Assembly (NCBI RefSeq): GCF_023715225.1
Contig: NZ_JAMBNS010000019.1
Coordinates: forward strand, 1-61,504
Length of the DNA: 61,504 nt
Reading direction: 5' to 3'
From: Robertmurraya korlensis
Lineage (GTDB): Bacteria > Bacillota > Bacilli > Bacillales > Cytobacillaceae
Each line of letters starts with the position of its first letter. Position 1 is the first letter of the stretch. Below, in pieces: positions 16,903 through 25,369 of this stretch. Both the position numbers and the translations under genes were made by a program. The notes under the pieces were generated by a model. That model saw only the letters and a list, made by a program, of their open reading frames with translations, searched no databases and was not told the DNA's origin.

Positions 16903-18396
16903 ATGAAAAGACACTTCTTAAACCTACTTTTATATAGCCTCATCGTAGTACTACCAACACTAGGCGGCAGTTATATATTTTCACAGATTGAAAAAGAAAA
17001 AAATCTTTTAGAGCAGGTTCAACATGCTGAATGGGTTGCTTCTATTCATAAATCTCATTGGGATCAATTTATTAGTGAAACAGTCACTTCTATTCAAACT
17101 CTGTCCCTTACGTCAGAGATATACGTTAACAGCCCAGACAAAATGGCCCCATTACTACAAAAAGCGTTTCAGACAGATCCTAGATACAGTGGGTTGTTTT
17201 TATTGAACGAAGAAGGGCGAATGATTGTCGGCTCTAACAATCTATTAGACGATAATCTCTACAAACACTCGTATATTCAGGAAGTTATTCGTACAAAGGA
17301 TATTATTATATCTGCTCAGGTGAATACATTAAAAAATAATCAAAAAGTAATTGGACTTGCATCGCCTGTTTTGGATGAACAAGATCAACTAACATTTATC
17401 ACTCTTGCACTGCTTCGAGTTGATCATGTTCAAAACATAATGAAAATACTAACACCCGAGACACCAATAGTGATCCTTAATCAGGAAGATGAGGTGATCA
17501 TTGATTTCGATTCCGAACATTTATACAAGCAAGGTGGACATTGGGTATCAACGCCAATGAATCAGCTCCCTTGGACCATTAAAGTACAGGTAGATGAAGA
17601 AGCGGCACGGACAAATATCTCCCATTTAGTGGGAACGATTACGTTGTTCTTTATTTTGACGCATATCCTGTTTCTGTTAGTTAAGTATATTTTACTAAAG
17701 CGACAATCAATTAAGGAAAGAAATCAAAATGAGGCACAAAAACTCGAGTTGGTTGGAACATTAGCTGCTGGAACTGCACATGAAATACGTAATCCATTGA
17801 CTGGAATTAACGGACTTGTCCAATTACTAAGTGAAAAATATAAAGATGAAGAAGATCAATTCTATTTTTCGGTTATCAATAACGAAATTAAGCGTATTAA
17901 CCAAATTGTGAGCGAGTTTCTAATTCTCGGAAAACCGACAGCCATGAAAAATGAGCCAATTGATTTAAAAATGATCATCCAAGAGCTACAACCACTTATT
18001 TCTTCTGAAGCAAACTTATGCAATGTGATATGTCAGTATACATTCCCTGAAGAACCGGTTGTCCTCCTGTGTACAAAGGATCAAATGAAGCAAGTCATCT
18101 TAAATATTACGAGAAATGCATTTGAATCCATGTCTTTAGGTGGCGCACTTGACATCCGTATTTCGAAAGAAAGGGAAAAATGTGTACTTACGATATCTGA
18201 TACGGGAGTTGGGATCGGAAAAGAAGAGCTTGAAAAGATTTTTCACCCTTTTTATACATCAAAGGCCTCAGGTACTGGCTTAGGGCTTGTAGTTTGTAAA
18301 AGAATCGTCCAATCGTTTCATGGTGAAATTAAAATTTCGAGTATCGAGAACAAAGGCACAACTGTGACTGTAACATTTCCACTAATGAGAAAATAG
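16903..18396 (+). CDS. kinD: KinD-like sensor histidine kinase
   Basis: This 497-residue membrane kinase has one N-terminal membrane helix (about 8-25), an extracytoplasmic Cache-type sensor domain (about 30-240), a second helix (about 245-265), then HisKA with GTAHEIRNPLTGINGLVQLL and a HATPase with N-box LNITRNAFESM, DTGVGIG and GTGLGL. B. subtilis KinD (506 residues) has this layout, lies next to mhqR, and phosphorylates Spo0F. No response regulator is adjacent, as usual for sporulation kinases. TATAAT at 16856-16861 is a probable -10. Confidence 0.85.
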   Translation: MKRHFLNLLLYSLIVVLPTLGGSYIFSQIEKEKNLLEQVQHAEWVASIHKSHWDQFISETVTSIQTLSLTSEIYVNSPDKMAPLLQKAFQTDPRYSGLFLLNEEGRMIVGSNNLLDDNLYKHSYIQEVIRTKDIIISAQVNTLKNNQKVIGLASPVLDEQDQLTFITLALLRVDHVQNIMKILTPETPIVILNQEDEVIIDFDSEHLYKQGGHWVSTPMNQLPWTIKVQVDEEAARTNISHLVGTITLFFILTHILFLLVKYILLKRQSIKERNQNEAQKLELVGTLAAGTAHEIRNPLTGINGLVQLLSEKYKDEEDQFYFSVINNEIKRINQIVSEFLILGKPTAMKNEPIDLKMIIQELQPLISSEANLCNVICQYTFPEEPVVLLCTKDQMKQVILNITRNAFESMSLGGALDIRISKEREKCVLTISDTGVGIGKEELEKIFHPFYTSKASGTGLGLVVCKRIVQSFHGEIKISSIENKGTTVTVTFPLMRK

Positions 18397-18423
18397 AGAG
18401 CTTTTTTGGCTCTCTATTTTTTT
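18391..18423 (+). terminator. Terminator after kinD
   Basis: ATAGAGAGC / GCTCTCTAT with a 7-nt loop, followed by TTTTTTTA. The kinD stop lies in its left arm. Confidence 0.8.
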
Positions 18424-18606
18424 ACGGATACTATTGGCTCTTTGATTCTCCATAAGTCACTTCCCATTCATAGACCATTTGAAAAAAAACTTATCTACTG
18501 CTCTATCACATACTTCGCCTCACGAAATAAACCATTTCTTAATCACTGGAAATTTAGTAAGATATCTTTATACCATTCTTCAACAATCAAAGGAGATCTT
18601 TTTATT

Positions 18607-19836
18607 ATGGCACAAACTGCTACTGTTCAAGAATTTAAAAAACCTGACAGTGCAACAACGTATAAAATCTTATTCATTATCGCATTATGTCACCTGTTAA
18701 ACGATTCGATTCAGGCGGTTGTACCCGCCATGTTCCCTATACTTGAACAATCAATGGGACTAAGCTTCACTCAATTAGGAATCATTGGATTTTCTTTAAA
18801 TATCGTATCCTCTATCATGCAACCCTTTGTTGGAATAATTACAGACCGTAAACCCATGCCATTTGCTTTACCCATCGGTTTAACGTTTACTTTAATGGGA
18901 GTTCTAGGGCTTGCCTTTGCCCCTAGTTTCTTACTTATAGTTATTTCAGTGGTCTTTATTGGATTAGGGTCCGCCGTATTTCATCCAGAAGGTTCAAGGG
19001 TTGCCTATATGGCTGCTGGACCTAGAAGAGGGCTTGCACAGTCCATTTATCAAGTTGGTGGAAATTCCGGGCAAGCACTAGCTCCATTAATTACTGCACT
19101 CATACTCGTTCCTTTTGGCCAAAGAGGCGCAGGCTGGTTTACGATTGTCGCAGCTGTTGCAGTAGGACTGCTTATTTATATTGCTTTTTGGTACGCGAAC
19201 AAACTCAAGATTGATAGTCGGAAATCAAAACAAAAGCAGACTTTAGCTCCAGCATCATTTTCATTTCAACGTCAAATTCGGTTCTATTTGCTTGTGATCT
19301 TGTTCTTAATCTTCGCTCGTTCATGGTATATCTCAGGAATTACAAATTACTATGCGTTTTATGCGATTGACAAGTATAGCTTTTCCATACAGCAAGCTCA
19401 GCTTTATTTATTTGTTTTTCTTGTTGCAGGTGCATTAGGTACATTTTTCGGTGGACCTCTAGCTGACAGGTTTGGAAAAAAAACCATCATCCTGCTATCC
19501 ATGATTGGTTCTGCTCCAATCACCATTTTGCTTCCTTTTGTGCCTCATTATTTCTCGGTAATTTTACTTGGAATAGCGGGCTTCATACTTATGTCTAGTT
19601 TCTCAGTTACCGTTGTTTATGCCCAAGAACTCGTTCCGGGTAAGATAGGGACAATGGCTGGTTTGACAGTAGGATTGGCTTTTGGAATGGGTGCTCTAGG
19701 ATCTGTGTTTTTAGGTATACTAGCAGATACGATTGGATTACCCCTAACGATTATTTCAACCGGTTTTCTCCCATTACTAGGGTTTCTAACATTGCTCCTT
19801 CCCTCAGACAAACAAATCGCAGATCTATACAAATAA
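18607..19836 (+). CDS. MFS transporter, fosmidomycin-resistance (Fsr) type
   Basis: The 409-residue protein has twelve hydrophobic segments. It resembles the Fsr group of the major facilitator superfamily: HLLNDSIQAVVPAMFPI in the first helix, GFSLNIVSSIMQPFVGIITDRKP, and GSAVFHPEGSRVA, where a conserved His-Pro-Glu in helix 4 is typical. Such proteins export fosmidomycin and perhaps other small molecules. I place the start at ATG 18607 after AAAGGAGAT; a longer frame to 18406 runs through the kinD terminator. It opens the stretch absent from the B. subtilis locus. Confidence 0.85.
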   Translation: MAQTATVQEFKKPDSATTYKILFIIALCHLLNDSIQAVVPAMFPILEQSMGLSFTQLGIIGFSLNIVSSIMQPFVGIITDRKPMPFALPIGLTFTLMGVLGLAFAPSFLLIVISVVFIGLGSAVFHPEGSRVAYMAAGPRRGLAQSIYQVGGNSGQALAPLITALILVPFGQRGAGWFTIVAAVAVGLLIYIAFWYANKLKIDSRKSKQKQTLAPASFSFQRQIRFYLLVILFLIFARSWYISGITNYYAFYAIDKYSFSIQQAQLYLFVFLVAGALGTFFGGPLADRFGKKTIILLSMIGSAPITILLPFVPHYFSVILLGIAGFILMSSFSVTVVYAQELVPGKIGTMAGLTVGLAFGMGALGSVFLGILADTIGLPLTIISTGFLPLLGFLTLLLPSDKQIADLYK

Positions 19837-19866
19837 ATGGAAGAGGTGCACCCTCTTCCATTTATT
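19832..19866. terminator. Bidirectional terminator, MFS / hemerythrin
   Basis: AATAAATGGAAGAGG pairs with CCTCTTCCATTTATT around a 5-nt loop. It covers both stop codons. Confidence 0.85.
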
Positions 19867-20383
19867 GATTAATTCTTTCCTTTAATTCCTGCTTTTCTTC
19901 TTCTGTAAAAAAGTTTTGTGCCATAGGGAATAGCACATTTTCTTCCTTAGCAAAGTGATCAACAAGCGTGAAATACGCATTTTTTATAAGTCCAGCAAGT
20001 TCCAGTATTTCTTCATCCGTAATAGCGTCATTAGAGTGCGCTGCCTTTAAGAATGTCCCGATAAAGCCTTTTGCCTGATCATGCTCGTATTCCATTACTG
20101 CAATAGGTCCACTTTCCCTGCCAATATACTTTTCCATCATGGAGAATAGCACGCCCTCTTCCCTTTCTGAATGGGGCTCTAATTCATGAAAAAAAGCTTG
20201 TACCTTTTGAATTAATTCCTGAAACATCGTTTCCCTTGTAGTTTTAACACTTTCTATTTGCTGACAAGTGTCAAGGAGTTCATCAAGCATTAAAAGCAGT
20301 GGAGGATGCTCATTTTTTAATTGCTGTAATCCCTCGCATAATTCTACATTTCTATCCATCATTGAGCTCATACAACCTTGCAT
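19862..20383 (-). CDS. Hemerythrin-domain (HHE) di-iron protein
   Basis: This 173-residue protein has the ligand spacing of a hemerythrin cation-binding domain: H26, H71 with E75, H101, and H143 with E147. It resembles the RIC/ScdA/YtfE group that repairs iron centres after nitrosative or oxidative damage, but lacks their DUF542 domain; instead it has a short head with C4, C16 and C40. AAGGAGAAATG precedes the ATG. A perfect Fnr box at -41.5 of a good -10 suggests induction when oxygen falls. Substrate or partner unknown. Confidence 0.85.
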   Translation of the reverse strand: MQGCMSSMMDRNVELCEGLQQLKNEHPPLLLMLDELLDTCQQIESVKTTRETMFQELIQKVQAFFHELEPHSEREEGVLFSMMEKYIGRESGPIAVMEYEHDQAKGFIGTFLKAAHSNDAITDEEILELAGLIKNAYFTLVDHFAKEENVLFPMAQNFFTEEEKQELKERINQ

Positions 20384-20418
20384 AGTTCATTTCTCCTTAT
20401 AATCATATTGTTACTATG

Positions 20419-20461
20419 ATTATAAGAAAGTACGTGCTATTCTGTTGTGATGTGTATCACA
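20419..20461 (-). promoter_or_regulatory. Fnr-activated promoter of the hemerythrin gene
   Basis: TGTGA-TGTGTA-TCACA (20446-20461) is a perfect Fnr box. On the minus strand TATAAT lies at 20419-20424, so the start is near 20412 and the box centre is at -41.5, the class II activation position. No -35 is visible apart from the box. The gene start is 30 nt further on. Confidence 0.8.
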
Positions 20462-20594
20462 GTAACAGATTAATGTAAATGCTTTTAAAATTCTAAAAAT
20501 TTTAATAATTCTGGAGGTAATTTTTAATAAAAGCTCATATAATAAAAATATAGAAAATTTCTTTTGTAAACATGAGAAGTTAGGAGGGGTTAAA

Positions 20595-20936
20595 ATGTAT
20601 CAATGTAATCTACAAGAATTTTACCCAACCGCATTTATTCGAATTGGCGAGAATGACCAGTCCATGCTAAAAGGAAGTCGATTCATGTCTGAGGCTTCTG
20701 TACACTGGCTAGTCGCATTAGATGGTCATCCTAAAAACGGAGCAGAAGATTTTTATGTTTGGAATGTTCTTGTTTACCTAGCAGACATTCACGGGAACTT
20801 TGAGTTAAGCCAGCCACACTATTGTACGGAAAGTTATTCCTGCTTTGATCAGGCTTGTAATACAGCTAAGGATCTAATGATTAGTGGACTTAACGACGAG
20901 ATGATGAAATACACGGTTAGAGTAAGAATCAGCTAA
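20595..20936 (+). CDS. Small protein, function unknown
   Basis: A 113-residue protein with strong ribosome site AGGAGGGG before ATG. It has several aromatic residues and Cys4, Cys76, Cys81 and Cys86, the last three in a short HYCTESYSCFDQAC stretch that could bind metal. No membrane segment. I recognise no family. It is divergent from the hemerythrin gene and shares its 211-bp upstream region, where the Fnr box could also touch its own promoter (TATAAT at 20538-20543). Confidence 0.65.
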   Translation: MYQCNLQEFYPTAFIRIGENDQSMLKGSRFMSEASVHWLVALDGHPKNGAEDFYVWNVLVYLADIHGNFELSQPHYCTESYSCFDQACNTAKDLMISGLNDEMMKYTVRVRIS

Positions 20937-21053
20937 ACAGAGATTATTATTATTACTTTTGGCTTTTCCTTTTTAGGCTACTATGTGAAAATTTATACAT
21001 AACATAAAATAGGATGGAATTCATAGAGGTTTATCGAAGATGTTGAGGTAAAT

Positions 21054-21302
21054 CTATAATTGATAGCTATATAAGTAGTTTTCAACAAACTGAACAATTT
21101 CTAAATGTTGCTTATCGGTTTTGTTCTTTTCAAGTTCCTTTAGCCGCTTTTTCGCCTGTAAAATAAAAGGATGCAAAGTAGGACGAGCCCCCGCCTCTTT
21201 CACTGTTAATTCTCCATTTAATATATCAATGGCTGCCTCCTGAACTTGTACATCACTTGTCAAATAGTAGAGTATCCCAGCTAAATACGATGTTCGATCC
21301 AT
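21054..21302 (-). CDS. Small helical protein, function unknown
   Basis: An 82-residue protein, mostly helical, with a central TVKEAGARPTLHPFILQAKKRLKEL and a C-terminal VENYLYSY. GGAGGAGAC precedes the ATG. No known motif. It lies between the unknown + strand gene and fixX, with the fixX terminator between them, so it is probably its own transcript. Gene status rests on the ribosome site and coding-like codon use. Confidence 0.55.
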   Translation of the reverse strand: MDRTSYLAGILYYLTSDVQVQEAAIDILNGELTVKEAGARPTLHPFILQAKKRLKELEKNKTDKQHLEIVQFVENYLYSYQL

Positions 21303-21426
21303 ACTGTCTCCTCCTATCTATTAATAGTACCTATTTTAATAGTAACGGAACGCTCGTTCGTTTTCAACTATATTATCTAAATCTTTTAACAATTCACAAT
21401 TTATACATAAGATCCTGAAATAACAA

Positions 21427-21456
21427 AGACACCTCTCATATCTAATGAAGGTGTCT
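21427..21456 (-). terminator. Terminator after fixABCX
   Basis: AGACACCT / AGGTGTCT with a 14-nt loop. On the minus strand it is followed by TTGTTATTTC, a moderate T tract. It lies 22 bp after the fixX stop. Confidence 0.65.
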
Positions 21457-21477
21457 CCGCCAACTATTTATTCACCA

Positions 21478-21762
21478 TTACGCTAATCGAAACACAATTC
21501 CATGGCCGCCTTTCGGATATTCCCATTTAATATTTTGATATGGACAACCAATTCTACAGCTTCCACACTCGTGGCAGCCCTCGTATCCCACCTGCATTCT
21601 CGTACCTTCCCACTTGTATACTTCTGCTGGACAGAATACGGTACAGATTTTATCAGGACATTTAGTCATACAAATATCGTGGTCAAGTACTGTTAGATGA
21701 GATTTCGTGTCACACTTAAAACGCAATAAGTACTGTTTTTCCTCGATTGTTTTCGTTGACAT
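21478..21762 (-). CDS. fixX: FixX, ferredoxin-like subunit
   Basis: The 94-residue protein has a [4Fe-4S] motif CHECGSCRIGCP and an upstream Cys-rich segment CMTKCPDKICTVFCP typical of FixX. It hands electrons from the bifurcating FixAB to FixC and the quinone pool. I choose the ATG at 21762, whose A is also the last base of the fixC stop (TAATG), so the two are translationally coupled. GGAAGGCGGTGA is its ribosome site. The two proteins resemble the C-terminal domain of ETF-quinone oxidoreductase when joined. Confidence 0.9.
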   Translation of the reverse strand: MSTKTIEEKQYLLRFKCDTKSHLTVLDHDICMTKCPDKICTVFCPAEVYKWEGTRMQVGYEGCHECGSCRIGCPYQNIKWEYPKGGHGIVFRLA

Positions 21763-23057
21763 TATTTCACCGCCTTCCAAGCACGATAGACATCTTGAAT
21801 GACCTTGAACGTTCCTTTTGCCCCAGTTACACTTCTCATGATTTGTTTTTGTTTTTCACGCTTTGGTGTTCCGTCTACCGTAAAGAACTTGCTCATTGCC
21901 TGGTTCATCATTGGAATATACTCTCTGAAATACTGTGGGTGATGCTCAAATGTATGGGCAGCGTCTTTATATTTTTCTAAGTCCTTCATAATAAAGCTAT
22001 TGTATAAAGCTTCACGGTAAGAATTTAAGCTTGCCACGCTAAAATCATTTCTTTCCTTTGCACGAATAATGGCTTCAGCAGCCATTTTCCCTGATGACAT
22101 GGCCATATTAGAGCCCTCTCGATGGATAGCATTTACTAATTGTGCCGCATCTCCCACTACCACTACACCATTGCCTGCCACCTTTGGTACAGAGTGGTAT
22201 CCTCCTTCAGGAATTAAATGTGCCAAATACTCGGCAGACTCCCCACCGGCTAGGAGTGGCTTTACCATGGAATGATTTTTCAAATAATCTAATAAATCAT
22301 AAGGTTTGAGTTTTGCTTTTATCATGCTGGATAGGGTCGTACCTACACCGATGTTGATGCTTTCCTTATTGGTATAAATAAACGCTGTACCGAGATTTCC
22401 CTTTGTTGAATCACCAAAGATTTCTATTGTACAACCTTGGTTATCCTCGAGGTTAAAGCGGTCGTTAATCTTCTCTTTTGATAGATTAATCACCTCCATT
22501 ACCGTTAGTGCGACTTCATCAGGTCGAAATTCTTTATGAAACCCAAGTTGCTTTCCTAACAGAGAGTTTACACCATCAGCCAAGACAACTACATCCGCGT
22601 ACACATCTCCATCAGGACGATCGGTTCGAACACCCACCACCTTACCATTTTCTACTATACACTCATTGGCTACCGTTTCATTGATGAGTAGTACCCCTTG
22701 TTCCACCCCTTTTGCTGCAAACCATTGATCAAACGGAGCTCTTAATACGGTAAAATTATTATAGGGCTCCATTCCCCACTCTAACCCTTTGTAGCCAAAG
22801 GAAACGGTAGACTCCTTATCCATCATCCAAAAGCGTTGTTCAATAACAGGTCTTTCTAATGGTGCTTCCTTCCAGAACTCAGGAATGATCTCCTCCATTT
22901 GTTTCCTGTATAGTACGCCACCCATTACATTTTTACTACCCGGATACTCCCCTCGCTCAAGTTGGAGCACCTTTAAGCCATTCTTGGCACATGTATAGGC
23001 ACAGGAAGTTCCTGCAGGTCCAGCACCAACAACAATGACGTCAAATTTTTCAGGCAT
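21762..23057 (-). CDS. fixC: FixC, FAD-dependent quinone reductase subunit
   Basis: A 431-residue flavoprotein with N-terminal FAD loop DVIVVGAGPAGTSCAYTCA and a C-terminal GDAAQLVNAIHREGSNMAMSSGKMAAEAI, as in FixC and ETF-ubiquinone oxidoreductase. It sends the high-potential electrons from the bifurcating complex to (mena)quinone at the membrane. The start is ATG 23057, inside the last codons of fixB (8-nt overlap ATGCCTGA). A longer frame to 23180 lies wholly within fixB and is not needed. The size is normal for FixC. Confidence 0.9.
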   Translation of the reverse strand: MPEKFDVIVVGAGPAGTSCAYTCAKNGLKVLQLERGEYPGSKNVMGGVLYRKQMEEIIPEFWKEAPLERPVIEQRFWMMDKESTVSFGYKGLEWGMEPYNNFTVLRAPFDQWFAAKGVEQGVLLINETVANECIVENGKVVGVRTDRPDGDVYADVVVLADGVNSLLGKQLGFHKEFRPDEVALTVMEVINLSKEKINDRFNLEDNQGCTIEIFGDSTKGNLGTAFIYTNKESINIGVGTTLSSMIKAKLKPYDLLDYLKNHSMVKPLLAGGESAEYLAHLIPEGGYHSVPKVAGNGVVVVGDAAQLVNAIHREGSNMAMSSGKMAAEAIIRAKERNDFSVASLNSYREALYNSFIMKDLEKYKDAAHTFEHHPQYFREYIPMMNQAMSKFFTVDGTPKREKQKQIMRSVTGAKGTFKVIQDVYRAWKAVK

Positions 23058-24078
23058 AACTGATTTCACCACCCTTTTCTGTACGTATTTCTTTAAATTG
23101 TTGGATGAGTTTCGGGAGAATTTCCAAAGCATCCCCAACAATTCCATACGTTGCGACATCAAAAATAGGTGCACTTGCATCTTTGTTAATAGCGATTATT
23201 ATTTCTGAATTCTTCATACCGACTACGTGCTGAATAGCACCTGATATACCAACGGCGAAATATATTTTAGGTGTTACTGTTTCACCCGTTTGGCCAATTT
23301 GTAACTCATGTGGGAGCCATCCTGCTTCTACTACATCCCTCGTACCACCTACACTTGCACCAATCACTTCTGCGAGCTCATATATTAGTGAGAAATTTTG
23401 TTGATCTCCTAATCCTTTTCCACCACAAACAATGATATGTGCATCCGCAAGATTGGCTCTTTTTGAAACATCCTTCACCACTTTGAGCACTTTAGTTCTC
23501 ATATCTTCTTCATGCAATTCAATATTTTCTTCAATGATCACTCCCTGTCGTTCTTTATCTGGTTCAAGAGCTTTCATTACTTTCGGTCGAACCGTTGCCA
23601 TTTGGGGGCGATGCTTTTTACACAATATCGTTGCCATAATGTTTCCACCAAAGGCTGGTCTACTTGCCTCCAATAATCTTTTTTCAAGATCCACATCAAG
23701 CATGGTTGTATCTGCAGTCAAACCCGTACTTAAATCGGTTGCAACTGCACTTGCAAGGTCCTTTCCATTTGGCGTGGCTCCGTATAAAAATATTTCAGGA
23801 CTGTATTTTTCGGCGAGGAGTACCACGCCCTTCATATATGATTCTGTTCGGTAATCCTCTAATACTGGATGATCAATCACATATACTTCATCCGCCCCGT
23901 ATGAGATGACTTGGTTACATAGGGCTTTAACATCTTTACCTAGCAAAACTCCCCCAAGTGAAACACTTAGCTTATCAGCTAATTTCCTTCCAGCTCCAAG
24001 CAATTCTAGCGAAACACCTTCAATCTCGCCTTCATTTTGTTCTATGAATACCCACACACCACGGTATTCTTTACTCAT
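23050..24078 (-). CDS. fixB: FixB, electron transfer flavoprotein alpha-type subunit
   Basis: The 342-residue protein has the ETF-alpha N-terminal domain and a C-terminal FAD domain: GGTRDVVEAGWLPHELQIGQ, TVTPKIYFAVGISGAIQHVVG, IIAINKDASAPIF. With FixA it oxidises NADH and splits electrons. The preferred start is ATG 24078, following GGGGGTGCTAGGA; a Met six codons upstream is also possible. It is second in the fixA-B-C-X unit, 34 bp after fixA. Housekeeping EtfAB would usually be linked to fatty-acid genes, and no such genes are here. Confidence 0.9.
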   Translation of the reverse strand: MSKEYRGVWVFIEQNEGEIEGVSLELLGAGRKLADKLSVSLGGVLLGKDVKALCNQVISYGADEVYVIDHPVLEDYRTESYMKGVVLLAEKYSPEIFLYGATPNGKDLASAVATDLSTGLTADTTMLDVDLEKRLLEASRPAFGGNIMATILCKKHRPQMATVRPKVMKALEPDKERQGVIIEENIELHEEDMRTKVLKVVKDVSKRANLADAHIIVCGGKGLGDQQNFSLIYELAEVIGASVGGTRDVVEAGWLPHELQIGQTGETVTPKIYFAVGISGAIQHVVGMKNSEIIIAINKDASAPIFDVATYGIVGDALEILPKLIQQFKEIRTEKGGEISYA

Positions 24079-24112
24079 TCCTAGCACCCCCATCATCGAT
24101 TATTAATGTGTA

Positions 24113-24934
24113 TCACTTCACATAAAAAAGCTCTTTTTTCTCTTCAAGTAAGCATTTGATCAGCTCTCTTACTTGTTCATCTGATGAGCCCTCTAAACGC
24201 TTCCCACCTTCATGCTTCGGTGGAGTAAACATTTTACCAACGATGGTAGGTGATCCCTTGAGTCCAAGCTGTGTACGGTCCACGTCTTCTAAATCGTTGA
24301 CTGTCCAAACAATTGGCTCGTACCTTGCAGCTTTTAACATATTAGGAAGAGGGGAATATTCAATCTCATTGATTTCTTTTTCGACAGTCAATAAACATGG
24401 CACTTGGATTTGGAGCAATTGGTAACCACCTGACAGCTTTCTCTTAACAACTACGGTTTGCTCCTTTTCATCAAGCTCTGTCACTTCGATCACGTTCGTA
24501 ACTGGAGGAATATCTAATCTTCTTGCAATTCCAGGTCCCACTTGCCCGGTATCTCCATCAATTGCATGCTTTCCACAAAGAATCATATCAATTGGTCTAA
24601 TACTGGCGATTTTATCTAAAGCCTTTGATAATGCATAGCTGGTTGCTAATGTATCTGCGCCAGCAAAGGCACGGTCAGAAATTAAATAACCCTCTTCAGC
24701 ACCAATTTCTACGCTTTTTTTAATAATCGCATTTGCTTGTGGTGGACCCATAGATAAAACAGAAATATATACATCTTTGATGAGACGCTTCATCCGAACG
24801 GCTTCTTGAACAGCATGTGCATCATAAGGATTCAAAATAGCTGGTGCACTTCGACGATCAAGCGTATTTGTCTTAGGATTAATCTTAATGATCTTTGTGT
24901 CAGGTACCTGCTTGACACATACTACAATGTGCAT
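24113..24934 (-). CDS. fixA: FixA, electron transfer flavoprotein beta-type subunit
   Basis: A 273-residue ETF-beta family protein: it starts IVVCVKQVPDTKII, then AILNPYDAHAVQEAVRM and DMILCGKHAIDGDTGQVGP, the AMP/FAD-binding segment. In FixABCX the FixA flavin and NADH site feed bifurcation to ferredoxin/flavodoxin and to quinone. AAGGAGGGGG lies before the ATG. It is the first gene of the operon. No nif gene is in the window, so the ferredoxin is probably used by another enzyme. Confidence 0.9.
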   Translation of the reverse strand: MHIVVCVKQVPDTKIIKINPKTNTLDRRSAPAILNPYDAHAVQEAVRMKRLIKDVYISVLSMGPPQANAIIKKSVEIGAEEGYLISDRAFAGADTLATSYALSKALDKIASIRPIDMILCGKHAIDGDTGQVGPGIARRLDIPPVTNVIEVTELDEKEQTVVVKRKLSGGYQLLQIQVPCLLTVEKEINEIEYSPLPNMLKAARYEPIVWTVNDLEDVDRTQLGLKGSPTIVGKMFTPPKHEGGKRLEGSSDEQVRELIKCLLEEKKELFYVK

Positions 24935-25230
24935 AAAAATCCCCCTCCTTAATCACTAATGGCTAAATCACCTATATATATTTTGCAAAGCTTCGTAATA
25001 ACGATATATGTATCGGTTTACGAGCATAGTACAAACAAATTAATTAATATTTTATGTGAATAATATAATTTTGTATGCGTTTTCAATATTGGTAACATTT
25101 GAGGTATGGGTTGCTTACGGAATCTTCATTTTTGTGTCTTTGCATATGTAAACGATGGGGTTTATCGACTATGATGGAATAACAATTATTTTTTGAAGGG
25201 AATGATAAAGTACTTACCATTATAGTTACT

Positions 25231-25273
25231 ATATTAAAAGAAATTGAACATTTTCCATATGATAAAAATCACA
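25231..25273 (-). promoter_or_regulatory. Fnr-like box with possible -10, toward fixABCX
   Basis: TATGA-TAAAAA-TCACA (25258-25273) differs from the Fnr consensus by one base. On the minus strand TAATAT lies at 25231-25236, giving a start near 25224 and the box centre at -41.5. Alternatively it lies about 70 bp upstream of the ZIP gene start site on the other strand. The 290-nt leader to fixA makes this less certain than the hemerythrin case. Confidence 0.35.
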
Positions 25274-25300
25274 GATGGCAGGTAATTATCATATATGTAA

Positions 25301-25329
25301 TTGTGTGAGCAATCGCTCTTCCTTATAAT
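25301..25329 (+). promoter_or_regulatory. Promoter of the ZIP transporter gene
   Basis: TTGTGT (25301-25306), 17 nt, TATAAT (25324-25329). Inside the spacer is a short inverted repeat GAGC-AATC-GCTC (25307-25318), where a repressor could sit. The predicted start near 25336 is 34 nt before the ATG. Confidence 0.6.
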
Positions 25330-25369
25330 AGAGAGTATTACCTAAGTTTTATTTTTAGGGGGAACCTGA

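Larger units (their letters stand above)
24935..25369. other. Divergent intergenic region, fixA / ZIP gene
   Basis: 435 bp of AT-rich sequence. It holds the ZIP gene promoter (25301-25329), an Fnr-like box with a possible leftward -10 (25231-25273), a near-palindrome CGATATATGTATCG (25002-25015) about 70 bp before fixA, and a weak cre-like half site (25147-25160). No small gene with a ribosome site was found. If the leftward promoter is real, the fixA leader is about 290 nt. Confidence 0.5.

Noticed and set aside
21762-23180. fixC extended to 23180
   Set aside because: The added 41 codons lie inside fixB in another frame; ATG 23057 has a ribosome site, and the shorter product has the normal FixC length.
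25147-25160. Possible cre site upstream of the ZIP gene (TGTAAACGAT then GGGG)
   Set aside because: The first half is a perfect match but the second half fails at several defined positions, so it is too weak to list.
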